Assembly (NCBI RefSeq): GCF_019249655.2
Contig: NZ_CP137557.1
Span: 120,001-184,000 of the forward strand
Origin: Segatella copri
Lineage (GTDB): Bacteria > Bacteroidota > Bacteroidia > Bacteroidales > Bacteroidaceae
Direction of reading: 5' to 3'
DNA length: 64,000 bases
In this document: one piece after another, positions 1-9,516 of the stretch
Layout: every line of letters begins with the position of its first letter
How positions within the stretch are numbered: position 1 is the stretch's first letter
The notes under the pieces: generated by a model
Seen by the model: the letters and a program-made list of their open reading frames with translations, nothing else
What the model was told of the DNA's origin: nothing
Database searches by the model: none
Made by a program: the position numbers and the translations under genes

Positions 1-527
1 CAAATACAACCATGAATGATATTGCTGTAGCTTCGGGGAAGGGACGACGTACGCTCTATACTTATTTCAGTAGAAAGGAAGACGTCTATTACGCTGTAAT
101 AGAGTCAGAGTTGGAACGCCTTTCCGATAGATTGGATGAGGTGGCCAACTGCAAGATGCGTCCACAGGATAAGATTATCGAACTTATCTATACTCATCTC
201 AGTATGATTAAGGAGACGGTGGTACGTAATGGTAATTTGCGTGCTGAATTCTTCCGCAACATCTGGATGGTGGAGAAGGTGAGAAAGAACTTTGATGAGG
301 ATGAAATCGAAATCCTCCGTCGTATCTATCGTGAGGGAAAGGATGCAGGTGAGTTTGATATCGACAATGTAGATCTGGTTGCCGACATTACTCATTATTG
401 TATCAAGGGCTTGGAAGTACCTTTCATCTATGGCCGTTTGGGACATGGCATGAATGTGGAGGCAAGCAAACCATTGGTTGCCAAGGTGGTTTATGGCGCC
501 TTGGGTAAATCGGGATTGAAACTGTAA
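1..527 (+). CDS. TetR/AcrR family transcriptional regulator (5'-truncated by window edge)
   Basis: DNA-binding repressor of the TetR family. The visible part starts inside the helix-turn-helix: in-frame codons before the first Met read Asn-Thr-Thr, followed by the family's typical recognition-helix region (TTMNDIAVASGKGRRTLYTYF) and the conserved F-x-x-K-E-D turn. The rest is a helical ligand-binding and dimerisation domain of about 140 residues. Because TetR proteins begin about 20-25 residues before this helix, the Met at position 12 is not the start and the gene begins upstream of the window. It lies 117 bp before fabG on the same strand, so control of fabG or of its own promoter is plausible but not shown. 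The ligand is unknown. Confidence 0.85.
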   Translation, partial: NTTMNDIAVASGKGRRTLYTYFSRKEDVYYAVIESELERLSDRLDEVANCKMRPQDKIIELIYTHLSMIKETVVRNGNLRAEFFRNIWMVEKVRKNFDEDEIEILRRIYREGKDAGEFDIDNVDLVADITHYCIKGLEVPFIYGRLGHGMNVEASKPLVAKVVYGALGKSGLKL

Positions 528-558
528 TCTCAATCGTTCAAGGTTGATAGATTTTTCC

Positions 559-572
559 CGATTGTGCAATCG
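559..572. promoter_or_regulatory. Palindrome between tetR and fabG (possible operator)
   Basis: CGATTGTGCAATCG is a 6+6 bp dyad with a 2-bp centre, in the gap upstream of fabG. The decamer CAATCGTTCA occurs twice here, at about 532 and again at the right edge of the dyad. A TetR-family protein encoded just upstream would bind a short palindrome, but this assignment is inference only. Confidence 0.3.
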
Positions 573-644
573 TTCATGAGAAAATCAAATTGATCATTCA
601 TTGATTATTCAAATAGATCATTAATTTAATAAATACAAAAAGAA

Positions 645-1403
645 ATGGGATTATTAACAGGTAAGACAGCCCTTGTAACAGGTGCTGCTCGCGGCATCGG
701 TAAGGCTGTCGCAATGAAATTTGCTTCTGAGGGTGCTAACATCGCATTCACAGACCTCGTACTCAATGATGATATGGCTGCAGGTTTGGAGGCTACCCGC
801 AAGGAGATTGAGGCTCTCGGCGTAACATGCCGTGCATACGCTGGTAACGCTGCTGACTTCGAGGAGACTGAGAAGACAGTGAAGCAGATTCATGCTGATT
901 TCGGTTCTATCGATATTCTCGTTAACAACGCTGGTATCACCAAGGATGGCTTGATGCTCCGTATGTCTGAGGCTCAGTGGGATGCTGTATTGAACGTAAA
1001 CTTGAAGTCTGCTTTCAATTTTATCCACGCTTGCTCTCCTATCATGCTCCGTCAGCGCAGCGGTTCTATCATCAACATGGCTTCTGTGGTAGGTGTTCAT
1101 GGTAACGCAGGTCAGTGCAACTATGCAGCTTCTAAGGCTGGTATGATTGCTTTGGCTAAGTCTATCGCTCAGGAGTTGGGTCCTAAGGGTGTTCGTGCCA
1201 ACGCTGTAGCTCCTGGCTTCATTGAGACTGCCATGACAGCTCAGTTGCCAGAGGAAATCCGTAAGGACTGGATGAAGAAGATTCCTTTGCGCCGTGGTGG
1301 TCAGACAGAGGATATCGCTAACGTTTGTCTCTTCCTCGCTTCTGATATGTCTAGCTACGTAAGTGGTCAGGTTATTCAGATCGACGGTGGTATGAACATG
1401 TAA
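645..1403 (+). CDS. fabG: 3-oxoacyl-[ACP] reductase FabG
   Basis: Short-chain dehydrogenase/reductase that uses NADPH to reduce 3-oxoacyl-ACP in each round of type II fatty acid elongation in the cytosol. Rossmann motif TGAARGIG is at residues 12-19, NNAG near 93-96, and the catalytic Ser147, Tyr160 and Lys164 (YxxxK) are all present. The C-terminus ends in the family-typical QVIQIDGGMNM. Length 252 is normal (about 245-250). It sits between a TetR regulator and an RluA-type synthase on one strand, with 27 bp to the next gene, so co-transcription downstream is likely. Other SDR activities cannot be fully excluded from sequence, but the C-terminal signature favours FabG. Confidence 0.93.
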   Translation: MGLLTGKTALVTGAARGIGKAVAMKFASEGANIAFTDLVLNDDMAAGLEATRKEIEALGVTCRAYAGNAADFEETEKTVKQIHADFGSIDILVNNAGITKDGLMLRMSEAQWDAVLNVNLKSAFNFIHACSPIMLRQRSGSIINMASVVGVHGNAGQCNYAASKAGMIALAKSIAQELGPKGVRANAVAPGFIETAMTAQLPEEIRKDWMKKIPLRRGGQTEDIANVCLFLASDMSSYVSGQVIQIDGGMNM

Positions 1404-1430
1404 TCTATTGGCATCTGTTTTAACAACAAA

Positions 1431-2099
1431 ATGCAGGTAGTTTACGAAGACAACCATATAATTATCGTCTCTAAGAGAAGTGGTGAAATCGTGCAGGGCG
1501 ACAAGACCGGCGATGAGCCTCTCTCTGAGACGGTAAAACAGTATATCAAGGAGAAATACCAGAAACCGGGTAATGTATTCCTGGGTGTGGTGCATCGACT
1601 TGACCGTCCGGTTTCGGGACTCGTGGTGTTTGCCAAGACTTCGAAGGCACTGAGCCGACTGAACACCATGTTCAGGGATGGTGAGGTTCACAAGACCTAT
1701 TGGGCGATTGTGAAGAACATGCCGAAGGAGACCGAGGCGACATTGACCCATTGGATTGTAAGAAACGAGAAGCAGAACAAGAGCTACGCTTACGACCATG
1801 AGGTGAAGAACTCGAAGAAGGCGATATTGAAGTATAAGGTGATAGGTCATACCGATCATTATACACTTCTGGAAGTGAACCTGATGACGGGAAGACATCA
1901 TCAGATCAGATGTCAGTTGGCTAAGATGGGATGCCCTATCAAGGGCGACCTGAAATACGGTTCCCCTCGCAGCAATGCTGACGGCAGTATCTCGCTTCTT
2001 TCGCACAGGGTAGAGTTTGTGCATCCCGTATCGAAGGAAACCATCGTGGTGGAGGCTCCTCTGCCAGATGACAACTTATGGAGAGCTATCGCCCCTTGA
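1431..2099 (+). CDS. RluA-family RNA pseudouridine synthase
   Basis: Converts uridine to pseudouridine in rRNA or tRNA. The family motif HRLDRPVSG is at residues 55-63, with catalytic Asp58, and the RHHQIRCQLA block follows in the C-terminal half. The protein has 222 residues and no N-terminal S4 domain, so it belongs to the short, catalytic-domain-only members (TruC/RluA-like) common in Bacteroidota. The target uridine cannot be inferred. It starts 27 bp after fabG. Confidence 0.88.
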   Translation: MQVVYEDNHIIIVSKRSGEIVQGDKTGDEPLSETVKQYIKEKYQKPGNVFLGVVHRLDRPVSGLVVFAKTSKALSRLNTMFRDGEVHKTYWAIVKNMPKETEATLTHWIVRNEKQNKSYAYDHEVKNSKKAILKYKVIGHTDHYTLLEVNLMTGRHHQIRCQLAKMGCPIKGDLKYGSPRSNADGSISLLSHRVEFVHPVSKETIVVEAPLPDDNLWRAIAP

Positions 2100-2218
2100 T
2101 GAATGTCGGGGGGAGTTAGTTTCTCATGATTCTCACAGAGATGATGGAATCCCTAGGAATTCATCATACTCCAAATACTAACTTGTTGATTCGTTCTGAA
2201 TATTTTTAGTAAAATAAC

Positions 2219-5200
2219 ATGCTTATGAAGAAGTATGCGAAGTGGGTGGGTGTGGCACTTCTGATTCCATTCCTGCTTATCATATTGTTGGCTGTGTTGC
2301 TTTACTTCCCTCCTGTACAGAATTGGGCGGTGAAGCAAGTAGCTTCTTATGCTTCTGAATCGACGGGCATGGATATTTCTGTAAAGGAAGTAAAGCTTGT
2401 CTTCCCTCTTAAGCTGGGAGTGGAAGGTGTAAAGGTTTTGCAACCAGTCGATTCGCTCAGAAACAGCCCTAACTTAACTTTAAGAAACAGAAAAGATACC
2501 GTAGCCGACATCCAGAAGATGGTGGTAGATGTGCAATTGCTTCCCCTCTTCAGTAATCAGGTGATGGTTGATGAACTGAACTTCACGAAGATGAAGGTGA
2601 ATACCACCAATTTCATCCACGAGGCCCGGATCAAGGGCGATGTGGGCAAACTCCAGTTGAAGGCACATGGCATAGATCTGGGCAAGGAGCGTGTGAACGT
2701 GAACCATGCGCTTATAGCTGATGCCAGACTTTCGGTGGAACTGAGCGATACCGTTCCGCCAGATACCACGCCAAGCAGCAATTACTGGAAGATCAACATA
2801 CAGCAGCTGAAACTAAAGAACACCGACTTTACCTTACACATGCCTGGAGATACCCTCCAGGTGAATGCTTACATGGGTGATGCGCTGGCTCGCACCACCT
2901 ATCTCGACCTGTATAAAGGTCTCTACCAGATAAGACATCTGGATTGGAAGAACGGCAGGGTGAACTACGATCAGAATTACGTGCGTCCTGTTTCGGGAAT
3001 GGACTTCAACCATCTTGCCTTCTCGGATATGGCATTGAAGGCAGATTCCTTCTATTTCTGTGATTCCAAGCTTGACATCAAGATAAAGGAAGCCAAACTG
3101 AAAGAGAAGTGTGGCTTGAAGATAGACCAGCTTGCTGGCCGCTTTGTGATGGATTCTTTGAAGATGCAGCTGCTTGATATGGCGCTTCGTACGCCGGTTT
3201 CCAACCTGCAGGCTTCTGTAGATATGGATTTGAATGCCTTCGACGAGAAAGCACCTGGAAAACTGATGGCCCAGTTGAAGGGCTCCCTGGGACGTTCAGA
3301 CCTCTTCCTCTTCGTGGGCGATGCGTTGCCGAAGCCAATGAAGAACCGTTGGCCTTACTATCCGATGAAACTGGAAGGCACCTTCAAGGGCAACCTGCAG
3401 CGTGCCGCTTTCTCGGGAGTGAAGATAGATTTGCCTACTGTATTCCGGTTGACTACCGATGGAACCATCGCCAATATAAACGACATGGATCGCATCAAGG
3501 CGAACATCAACCTGAAGGCAAAAACCTATCATCTTGGTATGGTTACCGCCATGCTCGATCCTTCTTTGATGCAGGAAATCCGCATACCAAACGGCATCGG
3601 CATCCAGGGCAATCTGAAGATGGACGGTACGAAGTATGGAGCCAGGCTGGCGCTTACCGAGGGTAGGGGAAGCATGAAGGTGGATGCTACCGTCGATGTC
3701 AAGACCCGCAAGGATGGAAGTATCGACATGAATCGCCTGGCTTATCAGGCTAGAATCCATGCGCGCAATATCCATGCGCAGCATTTCCTGCCAAAACAGG
3801 AACTCTATACCTTTACCGGAGATGTGGAGGCCAGGGGTATGGGCACCGACTTCCTATCGCCAAGAACCCGATTGTTGGCAAAGGCAAAGGTGAGCCAGTT
3901 GCATTATGGCAAACATCATCTCCATCATGTATTGGCAGACGCACAGATAGCTAATGGTAAGATTCACGCCAAGCTGGATAGCAAGAACGAACTGCTGGAT
4001 GGCGTGATTTCGGTAGATGCCCTGGCTAGTACCAAGAAATTGCAGGCTACTTTGGTAGCCGACGTGCGCCATGCTGATATGTATGAGTTGCAGGTTACCA
4101 AGAAGCCGGTTTCAGCATCGCTTTGCGGGCATATTGATATGAATTCTGACTTGAAGGACAGTCATCAGGTTTGGGCTTTGATGGATGATATCACGATACG
4201 TACGCCAGACAGTATCTATCGTCCGGGCGGTATGAATGTGGACATCAAGACCAGCAGGGATACCACCCATGCCATTGCCGCATGTGGCGATTTCCGTCTG
4301 AACATGGATGCACATGGTGGCTATGAGAAGCTTCTGGACCAGGTGATGGGATTGAAGAAAGAACTGGTTTCCCAATTCAAGAACCATCATATTGACCAGG
4401 TGAAGATTCGAAACAGTTTCCCTCTTGGTCATATCTATCTCACTACGGGTAAGAATAATTTCATCTCGCGCTTCATCCAGTATATGGGATACAACTTCAA
4501 GTCGGCGGAGATGGATTTCAATTCTTCTCCTGTAGCCGGACTTGAGGGTTATCTCAACATCGATTCGCTGGTGGCCAGCGGCATGCAGATAGATACCATC
4601 CGTGCCACGGTTCATACTCAGTCGGATACCATCCGCTACTCGGCTCACATACAGAACAACAGGAATAATCCGCAGTATGTGTTCCGTGCCCTGGTGGATG
4701 GAGAGGTGCAGGATTTGGGCTCCAACCTGAAGGCACGTATCTATGATGCCAACAACCGCCTGGGGGTGGATGTGGGTCTGGCTGCCATGTTGCAGCCTAA
4801 CGGTGTGAAGCTTACCCTTATTGACCCACATCCGGTGTTGGGATACAAGAAATTTACAGCCAATGAGGATAACTATCTGATGTTGGCTGACGATGGCCGT
4901 GTATCTGCCAACCTGGTGTTGAGAGGGTCGGGCGGAATGGGTATGCGTGTTTATTCCAACGATGAGAACGAAGATGCATTGCAGGATATCACTGTCAGCA
5001 TGAGCCAGTTTAATCTCGACAAGGTGCTGAGTGTGATTCCTTATATGCCGGATATTTCGGGTATCATGGATGGTGACTTCCACGTGATACAGACCAAGGA
5101 TGAGTTGTCGGTATCTTCTAACCTGAAGATAGACAACATGGTATACGAGAAATGTCCGATGGGCGATGTGGGTTCTGAATTCACCTATATGCCAAAGAGC

Positions 5201-6937
5201 GACGGATCGCACTATGTGGATGGTATCCTGACCTATAATGGCGAGGAAGTAGCCACGGTTACGGGTACCTACAAGTCAGGAGGCGCAGGCGAACTCGATG
5301 CAGAAGTCGGTTTGGAGCGATTGCCTCTGCACTTTATCAACGGTTTTATTCCCGACCAGCTGATGGGTCTGAAGGGATATGGAGAAGGCAAGCTGACCAT
5401 GAAGGGAGCGTTGAGCAACCTGGATATGGATGGCGAGGTATATCTGGATTCTGCTTATCTGGTGAGTGTGCCATACGGCATCTCCATGCGATTTGCCAAT
5501 GACCCAGTGCGCATCATCGACAGTAAGCTGCTCTTCGAGAACTTCATGATGTATGCCAACAACGAGAGCCCGCTGAATATTCAGGGTGACCTGGATTTCA
5601 CGAATGTGGAGAACATGAAACTCAATGTGCGCATGCGTGCCCAGAACTTCCTGCTCATCGATGCCAAGGAGAATGCCCGTTCGGAGGCTTTCGGAAAGGC
5701 GTATGTCAACTTCTATGGCAGTATGCAGGGAGCCTTGAACAATCTGAAGATGATGGGTAAGATTGATGTATTGGGCAAGACCGATATGACCTACGTGCTG
5801 CGTGAGTCGGAGTTGACCACCGATACCCAGTTGGAAGAACTGGTGAAGTTCACCGATTTCAAGAGCGGTAAGCAGGTGGTGGTAGCCAAGCCAACCCTGG
5901 AGGGTTTCGATATGCTGATGAGCATCTCCATTGATGAGTCAGCCCATATCCTGTGTGCCCTGAATGCAGAGAAGACCAACTATGTGGATTTGTTGGGTGG
6001 TGGCGACTTGCAGATGAGATATAATACGGTGGATGGCATCCGTCTGACGGGTAGATACACCCTGAGTGATGGCGAGATGAAATACTCGCTGCCTATCATT
6101 CCGCTGAAGACCTTTGATATCCAGGATGGAAGTTACATCCAGTTTACCGGCGATCCATTCAATCCTACCCTGAGCATCACGGCTACGGAGAACATCAAGA
6201 CTACCGTGAATGAAGGTGAGGGCAGTGGACGATCGGTGGATTTCATCTGTGGTGTGAAACTGAGTCAGACTCTGGAAAAGCCGGGCATCCAGTTTATCAT
6301 CTCCGCGTCGAACGACCAGACCGTGCAGGATGAATTGAATTCGATGAGCGTAGAGGAGCGGGGCAAGATAGCCATCACGATGTTGGCATCCGGCATGTAT
6401 CTGGCGAGTGGTTCAACGAGTTCGTTCTCGATGAACAGTGCCCTGACTTCCTTCCTCAATTCGGAAATCAACAATATCGCAGGTACAGCCATGCGAAGCA
6501 TCGGACTCGATGTGGGCATGACGGTAGATAACCAGACCAATGCGGCGGGTTCCGTGCATACCGACTACAACTTCAAGTTTGCCAAGCGATTCTTCAACAA
6601 TCGTCTGAGCTTCACGGTGGGTGGACAGGTTTCCACCGGTGCCGAGTTGGATAATGCGAATTACAACAAGAACGAATCGTTCTTCAACAATGTCGAGGTG
6701 CAGTATCGTCTGAACGAAGGTGCCAGCATGTATGTCCGTGCCTTCTACAACGCCAACACCTACGATTGGCTGGAAGGACAGATTGGCGAATATGGTGCCG
6801 GTTTCACCTGGCGCAGAAAGCTCTCGAAGTTCACGGATATCTTCCGTTTGAAGGCAGACAGGCAGGATTCCAACCTCATGCCGAATTCAAGAATGAAGAA
6901 GGATTCCGTCAGTAAAGATTCAATTAAAAACAAGTAA
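2219..6937 (+). CDS. tamB: TamB-like translocation and assembly module protein (DUF490)
   Basis: Very large (1572 residues) periplasm-spanning protein of the AsmA/TamB superfamily, thought to bridge inner and outer membranes and help insert outer-membrane proteins or move lipids. One N-terminal membrane anchor (about residues 12-32) is followed by long beta-rich repeats. The C-terminal part (about residues 1250-1530) has the DUF490/TamB signature, including the region around DFICGVKLSQTLEKPGIQF and the VEERGKIAITMLASGMYL stretch. Start at 2219 or 2225 (second Met). It is followed after only 2 bp by the TamL-like barrel protein, the expected partner order. The extra C-terminal region ending in basic, Ser/Lys-rich residues is specific to this group. 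Confidence 0.88.
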   Translation: MLMKKYAKWVGVALLIPFLLIILLAVLLYFPPVQNWAVKQVASYASESTGMDISVKEVKLVFPLKLGVEGVKVLQPVDSLRNSPNLTLRNRKDTVADIQKMVVDVQLLPLFSNQVMVDELNFTKMKVNTTNFIHEARIKGDVGKLQLKAHGIDLGKERVNVNHALIADARLSVELSDTVPPDTTPSSNYWKINIQQLKLKNTDFTLHMPGDTLQVNAYMGDALARTTYLDLYKGLYQIRHLDWKNGRVNYDQNYVRPVSGMDFNHLAFSDMALKADSFYFCDSKLDIKIKEAKLKEKCGLKIDQLAGRFVMDSLKMQLLDMALRTPVSNLQASVDMDLNAFDEKAPGKLMAQLKGSLGRSDLFLFVGDALPKPMKNRWPYYPMKLEGTFKGNLQRAAFSGVKIDLPTVFRLTTDGTIANINDMDRIKANINLKAKTYHLGMVTAMLDPSLMQEIRIPNGIGIQGNLKMDGTKYGARLALTEGRGSMKVDATVDVKTRKDGSIDMNRLAYQARIHARNIHAQHFLPKQELYTFTGDVEARGMGTDFLSPRTRLLAKAKVSQLHYGKHHLHHVLADAQIANGKIHAKLDSKNELLDGVISVDALASTKKLQATLVADVRHADMYELQVTKKPVSASLCGHIDMNSDLKDSHQVWALMDDITIRTPDSIYRPGGMNVDIKTSRDTTHAIAACGDFRLNMDAHGGYEKLLDQVMGLKKELVSQFKNHHIDQVKIRNSFPLGHIYLTTGKNNFISRFIQYMGYNFKSAEMDFNSSPVAGLEGYLNIDSLVASGMQIDTIRATVHTQSDTIRYSAHIQNNRNNPQYVFRALVDGEVQDLGSNLKARIYDANNRLGVDVGLAAMLQPNGVKLTLIDPHPVLGYKKFTANEDNYLMLADDGRVSANLVLRGSGGMGMRVYSNDENEDALQDITVSMSQFNLDKVLSVIPYMPDISGIMDGDFHVIQTKDELSVSSNLKIDNMVYEKCPMGDVGSEFTYMPKSDGSHYVDGILTYNGEEVATVTGTYKSGGAGELDAEVGLERLPLHFINGFIPDQLMGLKGYGEGKLTMKGALSNLDMDGEVYLDSAYLVSVPYGISMRFANDPVRIIDSKLLFENFMMYANNESPLNIQGDLDFTNVENMKLNVRMRAQNFLLIDAKENARSEAFGKAYVNFYGSMQGALNNLKMMGKIDVLGKTDMTYVLRESELTTDTQLEELVKFTDFKSGKQVVVAKPTLEGFDMLMSISIDESAHILCALNAEKTNYVDLLGGGDLQMRYNTVDGIRLTGRYTLSDGEMKYSLPIIPLKTFDIQDGSYIQFTGDPFNPTLSITATENIKTTVNEGEGSGRSVDFICGVKLSQTLEKPGIQFIISASNDQTVQDELNSMSVEERGKIAITMLASGMYLASGSTSSFSMNSALTSFLNSEINNIAGTAMRSIGLDVGMTVDNQTNAAGSVHTDYNFKFAKRFFNNRLSFTVGGQVSTGAELDNANYNKNESFFNNVEVQYRLNEGASMYVRAFYNANTYDWLEGQIGEYGAGFTWRRKLSKFTDIFRLKADRQDSNLMPNSRMKKDSVSKDSIKNK

Positions 6938-6939
6938 TC

Positions 6940-9339
6940 ATGAGAAAAGAGAATAGACTTCACCTTATTATATATATGACAGCATCCACGATGCTGTCAT
7001 CCTTCCTCTTTACGGGGTGCTCCTCTACGAGTGCCCTGAAGGAAGGCGAGCAGCTTTTTGCGGGATTGAAGCCTATCGAATATACCAACTACGAGGAGAA
7101 CAGCTATGCCGACTCTGTGAAGGAGGAGATGGAGTATGCCCTGGCATCCGCTCCTACGGGTGCCTTTATGGGTAGCAGCTATTACCGCACCCCATTCCCG
7201 GTGCGTCTGTGGATATGGAATGCTTTCTCGCCATCGGATAATGGACTTTCCCGATGGATTACCAAGGTGTTCGGATCCAAGCCTAAGCTGATGGAGAATG
7301 TGAATCCGCAGTTGCGTGCGCAGGTGGCTGAGCACCAGTTAGATAAATACGGCTATTTCAATGGAAAGGTGGATTATGAGGTGCAGACCCAGAGCAATCC
7401 GAAGGAGGCAAAGGTGGCTTATAAGGTTGATATGGGCCATCTCTGGCGCCTGGATTCCGTGGCTTATCTCAATTTTCCTGATCATGGCAAGCAGCTCATC
7501 GACTCTACCATGGAGCAGGCGGTTATCAGAAAAGGAAGTCCTTTCAATGTCTCGAAACTGGAGCAGGAGCGCCAGCGACTGACCCGACTTTTCCGCAATC
7601 ATGGCTATTATTTCTATCAGAACAGTTATGCTTCCTATCTTGCCGATACGGTGAATGTGCCGGGCAAGGTGAACGTGCGTCTCTCGATGGTTGACAGCAT
7701 CGAACCGGAAGCCAAGCGACAGTGGTATATCGGTAACATCAACATCAACTTCAAGAAACAGTTTATGGAGGAGATGACCGATTCCTTCGTGCGTCGCTAT
7801 CTGAGTTTCCGGTATGCGGGCAAGAAAATGCCGATTCGTGCTGGCGTGGTGCTCCGCGAGCTGAAGCTGCGACCACGCAAGCTCTATATGGTGGATGATG
7901 AGACCACGGCGAAGGCAGGATTGCAGTCGATGGGACTCTTCAGTTATACCAACCTGCAGTTTGTGCCCCGATCTACCCAGATCTTGGATAGTTTGGGAAA
8001 TGTGCAATATTGCGATACCCTGGATGCCAACATCGACCTGGTGTTCGACAAGCCATACGATTTCTATATCGAGGCGAATGCCAAGGGCAAGACCACGGGT
8101 AGAGTAGGACCGGAGCTCGTGGTGGGTTTAACCAAACGCAATGCCTTTCGTGGAGGAGAGAAACTGGATATCAACTTTCATGGAGCGCACGAGTGGCAGA
8201 CCATCACCGGACAGGGCGGCAGTTCTAACAAGATCAATTCCTATGAGTTCGGTTCAGATGTCTCCGTATCCTTCCCAAGCATCATCACGCCTTGGAATGC
8301 CTTCCGCACCATGGCGCAGAACGAGCGCAGGTTTCGCAGGGGACATATCCCACGCAGATATTACGGTACGCCAACCACCACCGTGAAGGCATCCATGAAC
8401 GTATTGAATCGTGCCGGCTATTTCCGCAGGCATGTGGCAGGAGGCGAGTTGACCTACGATTGGGCCACTTCTTATCAGCATCGCCATTCGTTCAGTCCGC
8501 TGATTCTCTCGTATGAGTATATGAACTCCTCTTCGGCAAAGTTTGACAGTATCCTGGCGAACAATACGTATATCGCAACCACGATGGCCGACCGCTTTGT
8601 GCCTAAGATGAGTTACACCTATACCTATCGCAGTGCGCAGAAATACCGCAGTCCTATCGTATGGTCTACCACGGTGAGTGAGGCGGGTAACATCCTGTCG
8701 CTGGGTTATCTTGCCAGTGGCAGAAAATGGAACAAGGAGGGCAAGACGCTCTTTAAGAACGAGTATTCCCAGTTCTTCAAGGTGGAGACGGATTTCGTGA
8801 AATACTGGCGTATCAACGAGAACTCTACGTTGGTGGGACATTTGAACGGCGGCGTTATCTGGAGTTATGGCAATTCAGATACTGCTCCTTATACCGAGAT
8901 GTTCTATGTGGGCGGTGCCAACAGCATCCGTGCCTTCAATGTGCGTGGCGTTGGTCCGGGAGAGCAGAACTACAGTGCCGTAGGAAACAAGTATGCCAAC
9001 ATCCTTCGCACGGGCGACATCAAGTTGCAGGCAAACCTGGAGTATCGTCCTAAAATCTGGGGCGACCTTTATGGCGCCTTGTTCCTGGATGCCGGAAACG
9101 TATGGATGAAGGATGCCGATTTCTCGGAGTATGAGGCATTCAAGTTCAACAGGTTCTATAAGCAGCTTGCCGTGGGCACGGGTCTGGGTATCCGTTACGA
9201 CATGGGCATGTTTGTGGTGCGTGTGGATTGGGGTATCGGTTTGCATCTGCCGTATGATACCGGCAAGAGCGGATTCTACAATATCCCAAGCTTCAAGAAG
9301 AACCAGAGTCTTCATCTTGCCGTGGGTTATCCATTCTAG
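6940..9339 (+). CDS. tamL: BamA/TamA-family outer-membrane barrel lipoprotein (TamL-like)
   Basis: Outer-membrane Omp85-family protein of 799 residues. A signal peptide ends in a lipobox (LFTGC, Cys27), so the N-terminus is lipidated. This is the feature that separates Bacteroidota TamL from proteobacterial TamA. POTRA-like segments occupy about residues 40-390. The C-terminal half is a surface-antigen (Bac_surface_Ag) barrel with the usual glycine-rich, aromatic strands, the FYVGGANSIRAF motif that precedes the lid-lock loop, and a terminal Phe. It is coupled to tamB (2-bp gap). The pair probably forms one envelope assembly module. Confidence 0.88.
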   Translation: MRKENRLHLIIYMTASTMLSSFLFTGCSSTSALKEGEQLFAGLKPIEYTNYEENSYADSVKEEMEYALASAPTGAFMGSSYYRTPFPVRLWIWNAFSPSDNGLSRWITKVFGSKPKLMENVNPQLRAQVAEHQLDKYGYFNGKVDYEVQTQSNPKEAKVAYKVDMGHLWRLDSVAYLNFPDHGKQLIDSTMEQAVIRKGSPFNVSKLEQERQRLTRLFRNHGYYFYQNSYASYLADTVNVPGKVNVRLSMVDSIEPEAKRQWYIGNININFKKQFMEEMTDSFVRRYLSFRYAGKKMPIRAGVVLRELKLRPRKLYMVDDETTAKAGLQSMGLFSYTNLQFVPRSTQILDSLGNVQYCDTLDANIDLVFDKPYDFYIEANAKGKTTGRVGPELVVGLTKRNAFRGGEKLDINFHGAHEWQTITGQGGSSNKINSYEFGSDVSVSFPSIITPWNAFRTMAQNERRFRRGHIPRRYYGTPTTTVKASMNVLNRAGYFRRHVAGGELTYDWATSYQHRHSFSPLILSYEYMNSSSAKFDSILANNTYIATTMADRFVPKMSYTYTYRSAQKYRSPIVWSTTVSEAGNILSLGYLASGRKWNKEGKTLFKNEYSQFFKVETDFVKYWRINENSTLVGHLNGGVIWSYGNSDTAPYTEMFYVGGANSIRAFNVRGVGPGEQNYSAVGNKYANILRTGDIKLQANLEYRPKIWGDLYGALFLDAGNVWMKDADFSEYEAFKFNRFYKQLAVGTGLGIRYDMGMFVVRVDWGIGLHLPYDTGKSGFYNIPSFKKNQSLHLAVGYPF

Positions 9340-9461
9340 AATTTATGGATAGAAAGGGCAAAAGCCTCCCATTTTGGTATGTAAAACTCCACAAAACGTT
9401 TAAATGTTGATATAAATCAAAAAAAGTAGAGAAAAGATGCCGCTAGGTGCGTTTTTTTTAT

Positions 9462-9469
9462 TACTTTTG
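9462..9469 (+). promoter_or_regulatory. Bacteroidota -7 box (TACTTTTG) for the nucleotidyltransferase gene
   Basis: TACTTTTGC matches the TAnnTTTG consensus of the primary sigma factor of Bacteroidota and is 47 bp before the start at 9517. No clear -33 TTG is seen at the usual spacing. Confidence 0.6.
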
Positions 9470-9516
9470 CAGTGTTTAAGATATAAACTATCAACTATTA
9501 AATAAAAAAAGATTAT

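Noticed and set aside
654..2024. Long minus-strand open frame (about 456 codons) opposite fabG and the RluA-type gene
   Set aside because: It is the antisense of two well-supported genes, has no family resemblance and spans a gene boundary; typical shadow of GC-rich third positions.
2100..2218. Imperfect hairpins and GGGGGGAGTTAGT stretch before tamB as a riboswitch
   Set aside because: Stems are short and imperfect, and no known riboswitch core is visible; left unassigned.
9395..9402. AAACGTTT near 9.4 kb as another LacI operator
   Set aside because: Flanks (CAAAACGTTTAAAT) do not match the GTAAACGTTTGCA form; an 8-bp match is expected by chance.
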